In this document: positions 22,266-33,617 of the stretch, piece by piece | How positions within the stretch are numbered: position 1 is the first letter of the stretch | Layout: each line of letters opens with the position of its first letter | From: Dactylorhiza incarnata | Taxonomy: Eukaryota > Streptophyta > Magnoliopsida > Asparagales > Orchidaceae | Assembly: GCA_033032865.1 (NCBI GenBank) | Contig: JAWHQI010000306.1 | Span: 2,976,001 to 3,040,000, forward strand | Reading direction: 5' to 3' | DNA: 64,000 nucleotides | Program-made: the position numbers and the translations under genes | Notes under the pieces: generated by a model | What the model saw: the letters and a program-made list of their open reading frames with translations, nothing else | Database searches by the model: none | Told to the model about the DNA's origin: nothing

Positions 22266-25200
22266 TTAACGGAACAATTCTGGGAACTCATCATGCATGG
22301 TTTGCTCACGCTCCCATGAAAGCTCCTCACGACCGCAATTGTTCCAGCGGACCTTGACCATCTTGATCAGTTTATTCCGCAGTTGTTTGACATCAGTGTC
22401 TTCGATGCAAATAGGCGTGGCCAACGTCTTCAGCCCAGCATCGACCGGCATCTGACTAGCTACAAGCACTTGGCTAGGCTCTGGTACAGCTTTCCTTAAC
22501 ACCGATATGTGGAACACATCGTGCAAACCACTCAACTCTGTCGAAAGAGCGAGTCGATAGCCAGCTTCGCCAACACGTTCCAGTATCTCAAACGGTCCAA
22601 GGTATCTTGGACTCAGCTTTTTCAAGCGCCGAATCCTGGACACACCCTTGAAAGGTTTGATCTTTAGATAAACCCGGTCGCCCACGGCGAACTCGACGTT
22701 TTTGTGCTTGACATTGTAGTACTTTGCCTGCCTATCTTGTGCAATCAACAATCTATCCCGGATTGTTTGAATCGCCGCATTTGCCTCTTCGACTTCCTTT
22801 CGCTTAAACAGCTTCGTTTCACCTGTCTCCGCCCACGATAAGGGAGTACTTGCCTGATAGCTGTTATTATAAGCGAATTCGATCATGTAGAGATGATCTT
22901 CCCACTTTTTACCGAAATCCAGGACGCACATTCGGAGCATATCCTCCAGAGTTCTGTTCGTACGTTCAGTCTGTCCATCTGTTTGAGGGTGTAAGGCAGT
23001 GCTAAACTTCAGCTTTGTACCTAACAACTGGTGGATTAGCCTCCAATCCTTGGAAGTAAAGCGCCCATCTCGGTCACTGACGATGCTACGGGGCACACCG
23101 TGCAATCGGACAATGCTATCTACATAAAGTTTTGCCAACTTTTCAACTGAATCGTCCTTCCGGTTTGGAATAAAGTGGGCTACCTTCGTCAAGCGATCCA
23201 CGATCACCCATACGACATCATTCCCACTCTGTGATCTCGGCAAACTGTGCACGAAATCCATCGAAATGTCATCAAATTTTCATTCCGGTATAGGCAACGA
23301 CTTTAGGAAACCTCTAGGTTTCTGACATTCCGCCTTCACTAGTTCGCAAGTTTTGCATTTTGCCACGGACAAGACGATGTCTTTCTTCAATCCTGGCCAC
23401 CAAAACAGTTTTTTTATGTCTTGGTACATCTTTGTGCTCCCTGGGTGAATTGAGTATTTTGTAAAGTGCGCTTCGTACATCAATTCCTCCCGCAACTTAC
23501 CAACATTTGGGACGCACAACCGACCGTCTTTCCACATCAGACCGTCGTCGAATACAAACTCTGCAGCAGTCCCAACCCCAGATTCTGCTAAATAGCGTTG
23601 CATGCTCGAATCAAGCTCCAAGTCCTGTCGTATTCTATCTGCGAGGTTATACTGCACCTCCGTCCAGTTCAAGCACGCACTCGCACTAGAACTCCTCTCC
23701 TCACAGGAGATCTCCAAGGCTTCTAAGTCCCTGATCAGACGTGGATCATACATCTGAATCCAATTGGCCTGTGCATAAGCCCTCATGCTCAAAGCATCTG
23801 CGACGACATTCCCCTTTCCTGGAGTATAATGTATGTCAAACGTGTAGTCCCCCAGGAACTCCATCCACCTTCGTTGTCGCATATTGAGCTCCTTCTGATG
23901 TAACAGATATTTAAGGCTCTTATGGTCTGTAAAGATGTCAACTTTCACACCATATAAGTAGTGTCGCCACAACTTTAGAGCGAAGATCACGGTCACCAAT
24001 TCCAAGTCGTGGACCGGATAGTTCCGCTCATGCACTTTCAACTGTCGAGAGCCATAAGCTATCACTTGACCATGCTGAAGAAGTACGCAGCCTAAGCCGC
24101 TCCCTGACGCATCACTGTAAATTTCACAACCCTATGCACCAGATGGTAAACACAGAATTGGTGCTGAGGTCAGACGCCTTTTCAGTTCCTCAAAAGCCCG
24201 TGCACACTCCGGTGACCAAATGAACTTCTGATCCTTCCTCGTCAAGGTGGTGAGAGGTAGAGCGATCCGCGAAAAGTTCTCCACGAAGCGCCGATAGTAG
24301 CCGGCAAGTCCAAGGAAACTCCTGACTTCCGCTACTGTCGCCAAAACGGGCCACTTCTGGATTGCATCAATCTTTGCCGGATCCACTGCGATACCCTCGC
24401 CACTAACAACATGACCAAGGAACGCCACTGAGGTTAGCCAGAACTCGCACTTAGAGAACTTGGCATATAGTTAACTACGCCGCAGGGTTTCCAAAACTTC
24501 GCACAAATGTATCGCGTGCTCTTCTTCAGACTGAGAGTACACCAAGATATCGTCAATGAAGACAATGACAAACCGATCAAGGTACTCTCAAAAGGTCCTA
24601 TTCATCAGATCCATAAATACTAACGGCGCATTCATCAATCCAAACGGCATCACTGTAAACTCGTAGTGTCCGTAGCGAGTACTGAATGCTGTCTTGGGGA
24701 TATCACAATCCCGAATTCGCAACTGGTAATAGTCGGACTTGAGATCCAACTTTGAATACACAGTTGACCCCACTAGCTGGTCAAACAAGTCATCGATTCG
24801 AGGAATCGGATACTTGTTCTTCTCGGCCAGCTTGTTCAATTCTCGGTAGTCAATGCATAGACGCAGGCTTCCATCCTTCTTCTTCACAAAAAGGACCGGA
24901 GCACCCCAAGGGGATGTACTTGGACGTATATAACCCTGCTCTAGCAACTCCTGTACTTAAACCTTCAACTCCGCCATCTCTTTTGGCGCAATTCGGTACG
25001 GAGAGCGTGACATAGGTTTGGCACCTGGCACCAGCTCTATCGTAAAGTCAATCTCTCGCTGAGGTGGCGCCCTAGGAAGATCTTTCAGAAACACATCTGG
25101 ATACTCTGAAATCACAGGAACATCACTCAAACTGGGTTGAGGCTTTGCAGCCCCCACTAGCACAACACATAACTCTACGCCTTGCCGAACCGCCTTGACC

Positions 25201-26753
25201 ACTTGGATAGCAGACATCAGTGTCTTGCTCGATCCACGCAAACCAGCAAATGTAGTCGCACGTTTGGTATTCCGCCCCAGTGTGACCTCCTTAGACGTGC
25301 AATCAATGTAGGCATGCTGCGCTGACAGCCAGTCCATACCAAAGATTACATCGAACTCCGAAAGCGGGAGTATCAGTGCTTCCAAATCAAAGTCTTGACT
25401 CCCTATTCGTACATTTACCACACAACCTCGATCCGCGCGCATCGAATACCCATGGGTAGCATCACATCTAATCGTTCCTGTCTAAATGACGAAGGCACTC
25501 CAAGTTGCTGTATGAAGGCCTCCGATAGAAAGTAATGTGAAGCACCCGTGTCAAATAGTGCTCTCGCCGGATAATTAAAGATCAGGACAAAGCCTAGTAC
25601 ATTAATGGTTAACAAGCTGCATAAGGTATGAAGTATAAAAAGCAATAAAAACTATATACTATCGCATACCTGTCACCACATCGCTCTGTTTGATGGCCTC
25701 CTGTTGGCCAAGGTTGTATACTCTAGGCTGGGCTGGAGCAGCGTGGGATGCGGTTGACTCTGCCGCCTTCCCTTTCTCTGCCGCATAGGCCGCAACTATC
25801 TTCTTCCCACTATGACAGTCACGAGCAATATGTCCCAGCTTGCCGCACTTGTAACAGATGATTGGGCGATGCCCAGTCACTCCCGATGCTGAAGATTGAG
25901 CTGACCCAGACGGTCGCGCTCCTTTCTTCCAGTTGCCTCGTCCAGACTTTGCCGAGCTCGCTACTTTGAATTCTGGCTTGACTACTGCTAGCTCCTTCCT
26001 GCTTTGGGACCGTTTCATATCTTTCTCTAAAGAACGAGCCGTATTAACCAGGGTCATAAACCCCTGGGTCATTGCCCCCGACAGAAGGAACCGCAACTCT
26101 TCTCGCAGACCTTCATAGAACCGATTGGTCTTCCGGGCTTCATCGGCAAAGGTCGCTCCTGCGTATCTCCCCAACCGTGTAAACTCATGCAGGTAATCAT
26201 CAATCATGCGATCACCCTGAGTCAGGCGGTTGAACTAGTTTTCCATCTCTATCTGTTGGGCCGGTGGCAGATACCGCGCCAAGAACAGTCTGGAAAATTC
26301 AACAAAGGAGATATCTGTCATCTGCCTTCCCGCTAGCTGATGTAACTCCATCTCGTCCCACCACAGCTGCGCCTCCCCATCTAGTAGGAAGGTTGCCAAT
26401 GTAACTTTTTGCTCTTCCTCAGTATCTGTGGCCTTCAAGGTTTTGCGCACCTTTGACAGCCAATCCTCCGCTTGCGTCGGGGTTCCTGCCCCCGTGAATG
26501 TGGGAGGGTGGAAACTCAATAAGTACTACAGCTGTTGATCTGGAGCTCTTCGTGCCCTCAACGACACTGGCCTTTCCACCGCAGGTTCGACTGCCGGAGC
26601 CTGCACTGGAGCCGCTCCCGGAATAGGAGGTTGTCTAGGGACATGCCCTCCTGGTTGCGTCGTGAACATCGCAAATACTGCCTCAGCGATCATCCTTACA
26701 GTTTCCGCCGAAGGAGGAGTCGGCACCGGAGTTGGTGCACTACTTGCAGTCAA
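22266..26753 (-). pseudogene. Tekay-like gag-pol with chromodomain, several stops and one frameshift
   Basis: In order on the minus strand: gag from 26753, with a proline-rich N-terminus, a capsid domain and the knuckle CYKCGKLGHIARDC; protease with LFDTGASHYFLS near 25530; RT with FIDDILVYS near 24560; RNase H with a [15 protein letters not shown] region near 23890; integrase with IVSDRDGRF and TDGQTERTN near 23060-22980; and a C-terminal chromodomain-like tail (VKVRWNNCGREELSWE) that in relatives steers integration to marked chromatin. From gag to the end one frame is kept, apart from a protease segment (25415-25645) in another frame. Stops interrupt it near 26520, 26232, 24957, 24588, 24472, 24132 and 23280. 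A GT...AG stretch of about 85 bp lies between knuckle and protease. Confidence 0.9.
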
Positions 26754-27011
26754 ACGAGGGGGTCGAGAAGGCCCCGCACCACTCCCATCCGCCTATATAT
26801 GTACCCAAAACATAATTAGCGACTAAGAGATAGCATGAAGCAATAGAGGAACACAGAAGTTCCATCTGAATGCTACACGTATACATGTAATTCATTCCTA
26901 AAGTGGACAATTACTGGTTATTTACATGAGTTAACGGCGACGCACATACGTGCTCACCACCCCTTAAAAGAATTCGACCACGAATTTAGACGGAAAGGGA
27001 GCGAAACCTAC

Positions 27012-27022
27012 CTCTGATACCA
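27012..27022 (-). promoter_or_regulatory. Primer-binding site, initiator tRNA-Met, of the Tekay-like chromovirus
   Basis: Reads TGGTATCAGAG on the minus strand, three bases inside the 5' LTR edge. Confidence 0.9.
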
Positions 27023-27025
27023 ATT

Positions 27026-28946
27026 TGTAACACCCTCCCTGTTACATAGCATATAACAGTAGGTCCGGCTGGGACCCCACGCTATATGAAATGAACAGAA
27101 GAGAGCAGTACTAAAATTAGCATTAAACAGTTAAAGACATAACTATTTCAGCACCATAGTCGCATAACGGAAGCATATATATTTTCAGTTAAAACCAGTG
27201 TACAACATGTCCACATCTCTACTAGGAATGAAATACATAAACAGTTCTTTACATTGTTTGATTACATCATAAAGGTGGCTTCCAAACATCGGCACGCAGG
27301 CCGGCCACACATGAACAAAAAGGTAAACAAAAGCTATGGCCTTCAAGGGCCAGCACAACACAGCAGCAGGGGCTTCAGCCCGCTATCTCCCGCTAGTCTC
27401 ACCGGGACCTGTATAAGCAAATCCACCAAGTGGTGGGAAAACAAGTAACCGGTCAGCTTTAGCTGACCAAGATTTATAACGACCTCACCCCAAACTCGGG
27501 GCGTCGGTGCTCCTTCCCTGCAAGTAAGAGTCAGCAGCATATATATATATATCCGCAAACAACACCAACGGAGGCATACCAAGCCACCCGCTTCGTGCTC
27601 TCAAGGCACACTTTGGCATACTCCTTGAGTTACGCCCTCACGCTAAGTCCTATTTCAACTTAGACAAGCAATTTGAGCTAGTCCGTACACACGAAGTTAC
27701 GGCACTCTTCCATAGTCCGGTGCACCGAGGTGCGACCTCTTCACCACCACTATGGGAGGGTTTGGATCAGCTAGGCCCGTGCTCAAATACCGCGATTCAA
27801 CTATGCACGATACAGGTAAGCTTCACCTAATACCCATTACTTAAAGCTGGGCTTTGCAAATTCCACAGCTTCTCCTGCTACATATCCAGTCCCCAGGACT
27901 TTTAGGTAGCACGGAAACACACAATCTGTGTGCTGGGCGCTACCGCCGGCGCTAACGCTAGCGCCCGGCGCTAGCAACAGAACCCAGTTCTGCCCGGCAC
28001 TGGTAACAGAAGTCAGTTCTGCTACCTCCTCTGGGAAAACACCTCCAGATAACAACACTAGTAGCTCACCTGGAGCTACCGCCGGCGCTATCGCTAGCGC
28101 CCGGCGCTAGTAACAGAACTTAGTTATGCTACAAAACTTTGGGTACTGCCTGGGAAACACCTCCAGGGTAATTTGCTGTACAAAACAGTACAGAAGACCC
28201 GAACCACAGCATATACATGGAGTCTTCTCCACGCGATAAACATCACCAATCCGGCTCGAACTGTCCAGATGGGCTTCACACAGCATGCCTATGCCCGTAC
28301 TTCCATTCTGGACTCTATATGCAATTTATGGGGGAATCACTTCAACCCACCGGAAGATCCGATCTACTAATTAGTAGAAGTCTTCCAAAACATGGAAATC
28401 AAAGGACGCGCATGTCCAAAGACTAGGGAGGAGAATCGTTACCCTAGTTGGTCGTTTTGGCGCCATAGAACTGAGAGGGAAATGGCTGGAATCCGCGGTG
28501 GCACACGCACGCAAACGCTTCTTCACAAATCCCTCCTAGCACGACGAAAACTCAACTCCAATGGATCTCCTTCCCTGCTCCCAGCTCTCTGCCCTCAGAA
28601 CTGCAATGGATCTCAGAGAAAATGAGCTGAAGAGTCGTATTTTGAGGTATATAAGGATTTCCCGCTTCCGCCAGCGCTAGTGTCTAGCGCTGGCGCTAGC
28701 GACAAAGTCGGTACCACTCTACCGCTTAAGGACTTTGCGAGAAATACTACCGCTAGCGCTAGCGCTACCGCCGACGCTATCGACATCTCGCCGTCCCGAC
28801 GCCTCGACGTCTCGACGCCTCGATGTCTCGATGCCTCGACGTCTCGACGGGTGCGCTACCGCCGGCGCTAGCACTAGCGTCGGGCGCTAGCTCCTTAGCT
28901 TCAGCACACCTCTAAACTCTTTGCACTTAGAACATGGGGTCTTACA
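27026..28946 (-). repeat. 5' LTR of the Tekay-like chromovirus
   Basis: 1921 bp, the partner of 20254-22170. The CGACGTCT array is at about 28796-28850 with slightly different unit order, and the (AT)n run is shorter. Confidence 0.92.
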
Positions 28947-28951
28947 TGCAG

Positions 28952-29502
28952 TACTATAAAAGATGTGGTAAGACAAGTCTATGACTTGTTGAACACATAA
29001 CTCGTCAATCAATTTCCGCTGCCGATGTTATCCTGATGCCTTGCCATGTTGGCAGTCATTGGGTATTGTTGGTAGGCAATTTGAAGGAGCGACGATGAGA
29101 TTTCTATGACTCATTGCCAAGTGCCATGCACAGATCTTGTATCTGGGAGCATGTATGTTACTCTATAATTATGTTCTTGATTATATTTACTTATATTAAC
29201 TCACATTCTGTAAATATATGCAGATTAAATATCTTCATGAGGATAGACCTGAGGTACTTCCCGGAGATATCTCGGACTGACCAGTACACATTGTTGAAGG
29301 CATCCCGGCTCAGGATAATGGAAATGATTGTGGAATTTTTGTTATGAAGTTCATGCAGGCAAGCTTGGCGAAGGAGCGAGTTGATTGGGAGAGTAACAAG
29401 AGTTGGCCAAAATACACGCACCGGTTCAGGGCTGAAATAGTAGTTGAATTATTCCAAACCTTTCATAACTCTCTGCTTAAAGAACATGGTTTGGTAGTAT
29501 AA
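28952..29502 (+). pseudogene. MULE-borne gene, Ulp1-type cysteine protease (C48) catalytic domain
   Basis: This is the end of the PMD gene. The first exon (to 29152) has the catalytic His in GSHWVLLVGN (codon 29057-29059) and the Asp in FYDSLPSA (29108-29110). After an intron at 29153-29223 (ending in TATGCAG), the last exon has the oxyanion Gln (29311-29313) and catalytic Cys (29329-29331) in QDNGNDCGIFVMKF, and ends with TAA at 29500-29502. Ulp1 enzymes cleave SUMO from its precursor and targets, in the nucleus. In-frame TGA codons at 29096-29098 and 29278-29280 and a disordered frame at the exon start mark it as dead. Ulp1-like genes are known cargo of plant MULEs. Confidence 0.85.
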
Positions 29503-29522
29503 TCTGCATAATCTATTGCATA

Positions 29523-29843
29523 TTGGACATTTATTTATCTGTTGCATGTTGGCTGTTTTGTAAAAACTGGATAGATCTGAGTTTGACTGAAATTAATTTA
29601 TCTGGAATGTTTATCTGGAATGTTTATTTATCTGGAATTTATTTTTTTGGAATGTTTTGTAAAAACTGGATAGCTGGGATTAATTTGTCGGCAGCTATTG
29701 AATATTTATCTGGATTTATTTTTCTGGAATGTTTCAGCAGCTGCTATTGAATGTAACAACTTGGGTTCTGTTTTGTAAAAACTGGATACCATTTCTGGAA
29801 TGTAACAACATCAAGCTCTCAAGCTAGTTAAATTTATCTGGAT
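29523..29843 (+). repeat. Degenerate repeats downstream of the Ulp1 gene
   Basis: GTTTTGTAAAAACTGGATA occurs at 29555-29573, 29653-29671 and 29769-29787, among many TTATCTGGAATGTT-like strings. A related GTTTTGTAAAAAC is at about 30722. Noncoding; probably local duplications in the 3' region. Confidence 0.65.
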
Positions 29844-30247
29844 TTATTTGAAGGTAACAAAGCTGTTGTATGCTCTTTGCAACTGAAATGCTGAGAGCCA
29901 CTTGCATTCTTCTTCTCTTAAATCTTTATAACTTTTCTGAAATGTGTTTCCCAAGCATATAGCTTCAGGACTTTCATATTCACCAGAGCTTCTGACATAG
30001 CCTTCAGCCTCACAACCATTGATGATATTGTTGCAAGGCCTACAGCATGGTATAGAATCACCAAAGCAATGCAAAGTTGCAAGCATGTAGTCCATGTCTG
30101 ATGGAACCAAACTGGGAATTCCCCAATCCTATATGCATCAACTGTAACATAATTCATGATCTCCCCCGAGGAGTGTAGTAGCTTGGCTGAGCTTGATAAC
30201 CTCAATTGCTTCTGATATAAGGATTCCAGAACTTTCACGAAGAACAT
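29844..30247 (-). pseudogene. Captured ABCC (MRP-type) transporter fragment
   Basis: The minus-strand frame from 30247 reads like the transmembrane region of plant ABCC (multidrug-resistance-associated) transporters: [20 protein letters not shown], then [20 protein letters not shown], then [20 protein letters not shown]. From about 29940 a second frame (minus, ending at 29844) continues the family pattern with [20 protein letters not shown]. Compared with what I know of the family, about 25-30 residues are missing in frame between SSMVV and RLKAMSE, and no intron is present there. No nucleotide-binding domain is present. It lies between the 3' ends of the two MULE genes and is best read as host sequence captured by the MULE. 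Confidence 0.82.
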
Positions 30248-30519
30248 TCCAGTGCATTACTCTCAGGGTTATTTTGTGCTGGATGTGGTATATCGCATAT
30301 GGTCATTATACTCAATTGTTTGAAATCTTATAAAATCCAGTGCAAGGAATGTCTTTGATAACTCGATGCCAAAGCACAATGCTTTGTTTTACTTTATTTA
30401 CCCACAAGACAGAACCTGCACACTAGTAAAGTACTCACATACCGAAAAGAATTGTCCTAAATGGACTTGTCTTTCATACTAATTGGTTTATTATCTTCAA
30501 ATGGATTATTTTTCAATAA

Positions 30520-30661
30520 TACAAAATCCATTTGACAAATAAAAACCATTCATCTTAAACTTTACACTGAAAACTAGTGTAGCATCAAAATACAAAATCC
30601 ATTTGACAAATAAAAACCATTCATCTTAAACTTTACCCTGAAAGCTAGTGTAGCATCAAAA
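30520..30661. repeat. 71-bp tandem duplication
   Basis: Two adjacent 71-bp copies (30520-30590 and 30591-30661) begin TACAAAATCCATTTGACAAA and differ at only a few positions. They lie in the AT-rich spacer between the ABCC fragment and the transposase. No coding potential. Confidence 0.9.
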
Positions 30662-30855
30662 TTACTAATAAATCAAAATTGGTCGTGCATTAAGCACTTT
30701 AAGTAAACATCTTTATGGATGTTTTGTAAAAACGGCGTGAAATTGAATGAAATTTAATGAAATCTAACATCAACTGGAATGTAATTAAATGAAATTTTGA
30801 GAATTTAATAACAGTTGTGGACTCAATTTAACATTCACCATTTTTGATCCAACAT

Positions 30856-33254
30856 TCACCATTTAAAAACATCAGGAATTGCTGAAAATGTAAAAAATTT
30901 GTCCTCCACAATGCATGAAGTAGCTGGATCAACTGGAGCCGAGTCTCTCTCAATAGACATATTTTCTATGAAGTTGTACTCCTTGGGTTCTGTCTTCACG
31001 ATATCAACGATAGGTGCTTTACCTTTCCTCTTTGTTAGTTTCTCTCAGTGACTCTTAGCTCGGTTGTTTGATAGGCCCTACGTCGCATTGCCGGTGGATC
31101 CCGAACCATTCCCTTGTCATTTTCATCTAATATACCTTTTTTCATCTTCTCATAATCATCTAACATGTCATCTGCCTTCTTAGTAATTTCATTCATGGTT
31201 GTCAGTACATACTCTTTGACAATTTTGCATTCTTCTACTCGACGGGCGCTGTCATAAGAAAACCGCATCATATGATTCCTAAAGACTAAATTAGAAACAC
31301 AGTCATTCGGGCTAGCGGCTTTCGAAAGATACACACCCTTCTTCGCCTTTAGAGTAAATCTGATGAATATGTATTTAGCTGGAATCTGTTTAACATATTT
31401 GCAATTATAAACCCTTAATATATGTTTACATAGCATTCCCTTGGTCTGAAAACCTCTGCATGAACAACCGGCATCATAATTGGTTGAATCAAGTGTAACA
31501 AACCATTGCTTAACATCCTCGGCTCTGTCAAAATGTTGTGTAACATACAAGGTATGAGTGTCACTAATCCTTGATTCCTCTGCAACACAAACACCAAGAG
31601 CACCATCCATATATGCTTGCTCAAACATGTAAAAACTCTTACGAGTGTAAATCTTTGAAATTTGTTTGAGTGATAAACAATTCGCAAATCTTAAAGTTAT
31701 ACTACCATGTTTGCATCGGAAGTCTTCATCATGTTCGGATCGACGCCAACTTGAGGTCAATTTATCCAACCCAAGAAAACATTCAACCAATGAACTAGTT
31801 GCTTTAGAACAGCCATGCAAAACATTATTGGCCGATTCACTTCTTTGTGTCGATAATATGCCAAGATCTAAGCTCTCTTTATTGAAAGCGGTCGACCATT
31901 TCATTCTAACCTTATATAAGTCCCGCAGCCATCTGTTATCATCCAAGTTTCCTCTTGTTACCATATCAGTCCAACACTTCTCAAATTCAATCTCACTATC
32001 ACATTTACTCATGCAATGGTAGAAAAGAGATCTAATAGATTTATCATAATTAAATGTAGGTACCTTTGACGGCGCTTTCTTTGAGATATGCCATTGACAC
32101 AACCGATGTCGAGTTCCAGGTAAAGTTCTCTCAATGGCAACAACCATCGCCTGGTCTTGATCAGTAAATATCGTGGTGGGTTGTTTTCCACCAACAAACC
32201 TCAAGAATGTCTCGAACACCCAACAAAAAGACTCAATGTTCTCCGATGCAATGAAAGCCCCACCTACAAAAATATTCTGCCAATGGTGATTAACAGCAAT
32301 AAATGGCGCGCATGCCAAATTGTACTTGTTTAATCGATACGTTGTATCGAAAATGATAACGTCACCGAAACAATCATAATCGATTTTACTCTGCCCGTCG
32401 ATCCAAAAAAAAAACCGATAAGCCTATTTATTTCATCTGTTAGGATATCATAAGAGAACATATTGTCCTCGGAATGTCGTTCCTTCAATATTTTGGACAA
32501 GCTTCTAGCATCTCCACTATCTATTAGAGCTTTTCTTTCTCGTTGGACAAAATTATAAGCGTCAGTCTTACAAAACCCTACATTTTCAACACCACCTACT
32601 TCATCTGCAAGGAAATTGTATGCATCGACTGTTCTAATACCCACACCGGTCATATTCTTCAAAAGGCTAGCTTAGACATTATATATGCTGCGATGAGACC
32701 TCAACAAATGCGTGTCATTTTCGGATGCAAGTGGGTGATTATGTTCCTCGACAAATTTTGCAACCTCCCAATTTTTACCTTCTTTGTCGGCATTGAAGTG
32801 TATGCAAGCTAAGCAACCTGTGCGAGTATCCAATTTACGGTACTTTTTTTATTCGTCAATCATCGGTTTTGAAACCTTTAAACCAGCTTTAGCGCAACTA
32901 TAACATCGTCCTTTAATAATCCTCGTATGTGTCCAATAAACAATATGCTGCTTTCTAACACTAAATCCAGTTTTATGAGCATAGTCACAGTACATAGCAT
33001 GTGCTTCCTCCTCATTGTGTACAGTTGGGAATGTTACTGTCCCTTTCTGTCAAATAGAAAAAAAAATTCCAGTTGTAAAAGACAGTAAACATTACAATTC
33101 CAGTTGTAAACATTAAAATTACAGTTGTAAAAGACATTAAACATTGCAACAATTCCAGTTGTAAAAGGTAGTAAATATTGCTACAAGAAAAGAAAGATTA
33201 AAGAATCACATTGCCAAAACTATCAACCACTGGTTTCTCGTACGCTTGCTGCAT
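30856..33254 (-). pseudogene. FAR1-type MULE transposase
   Basis: A short first exon starts at the ATG complementary to 33252-33254; a second begins at 33048 after an acceptor. The FAR1 DNA-binding domain follows (TFPTVHNEEEAHAMYCDYAH, then CYSC and EEHNHPL near 32740). The transposase core has TIFTDQDQAMVVAIERTLPG, the CQWHI pattern and SESANNVLH, which fit the MULE DDE fold. A SWIM zinc finger (CSCRGF then CKHIL) is near 31440. Stops lie near 32847 and 32670, a frameshift near 32320-32400, and another near 31035, after which the family-like C-terminus continues to a stop at 30856-30858. The protein would bind the terminal repeats and cut DNA. This copy is inactive. Confidence 0.88.
33065..33185 (+). 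repeat. ATTCCAGTTGTAA repeats in the transposase leader intron
   Basis: Four or five copies of ATTCCAGTTGTAA or close variants, with AAAGACAGTAAACATT-like spacers, lie in the intron between the first two transposase exons. The same core forms the array at 8262-8590 near the opposite end of the MULE. Confidence 0.8.
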
Positions 33255-33506
33255 GATTATTTAGGGGGTTTGGCCTTTCGTTCTGATTTGTTAAACTTTG
33301 GCAGTGTTAACAGCAACTGCAGATAAATGATGACAAAAAGTTAGACGGAAGAACAATGGCTTGCGAAAAATGTGAAAACTTAGCTGAGAAAATGTTAGAT
33401 TTTCGAACCAGGAGGGAGCGACCAAGGAACTTCTGCTGTCCTGAGTAAACCCTAATAATGGCGATGGCGCGTCGAGGGGGAAAGGAGGCACGCCAACGAG
33501 GGAAAG

Positions 33507-33608
33507 TTTTTCCTGTTTCGAAAAATAAGGGTGGTGGGCCCCATGAGGTAAATGCTATTTAAACAGGCACGGGAGAAAGGTACATTACGTGTACCAAAAA
33601 AATTTTGG
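33507..33608 (-). repeat. Right terminal inverted repeat of the MULE
   Basis: The reverse complement of 33507-33602 matches the left repeat at 91 of 96 bases. Four bases (TTGG at about 33605-33608) then precede the 9-bp duplication GAGAGATGG. Confidence 0.9.
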
Positions 33609-33617
33609 GAGAGATGG

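Larger units (their letters stand above)
20254..28946 (-). mobile_element. Tekay-like Ty3/gypsy chromovirus, coding region decayed
   Basis: Direct repeats at 20254-22170 and 27026-28946 start TGTAACACC and end GGGGTCTTACA. TGCAG flanks both ends (20249-20253 and 28947-28951), a perfect 5-bp duplication. The tRNA-Met primer site beside the right LTR puts the element on the minus strand. Its single gag-pol frame has several in-frame stops and one frameshift, and ends with a chromodomain-like tail. It lies at a splice acceptor of the MULE gene. The LTRs remain very similar, so the insertion is not ancient. Confidence 0.92.
7910..33608. mobile_element. Mutator-like element (MULE) with PMD/Ulp1 gene, FAR1-type transposase and captured ABCC fragment
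   Basis: The ends are inverted repeats (7910-8006 and 33507-33608) that align without gaps over 96 bp with five mismatches. GAGAGATGG flanks both ends (7901-7909 and 33609-33617), a perfect 9-bp duplication as expected for MULEs. A plus-strand gene runs in from the left end and a minus-strand transposase gene from the right, so they converge. An ABCC transporter fragment lies between their tails. Two LTR retrotransposons (10340-20068 and 20254-28946) have since inserted; without them and their duplications the element is about 7.3 kb. Both genes carry stops and frameshifts, so this copy is dead. Right-end alignment leaves four extra bases between the repeat and the duplication. Confidence 0.9.

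Noticed and set aside
29844..30247. A host ABCC transporter gene
   Set aside because: Only part of a membrane domain is present, frame-shifted and with an internal loss, and it lies inside the MULE.
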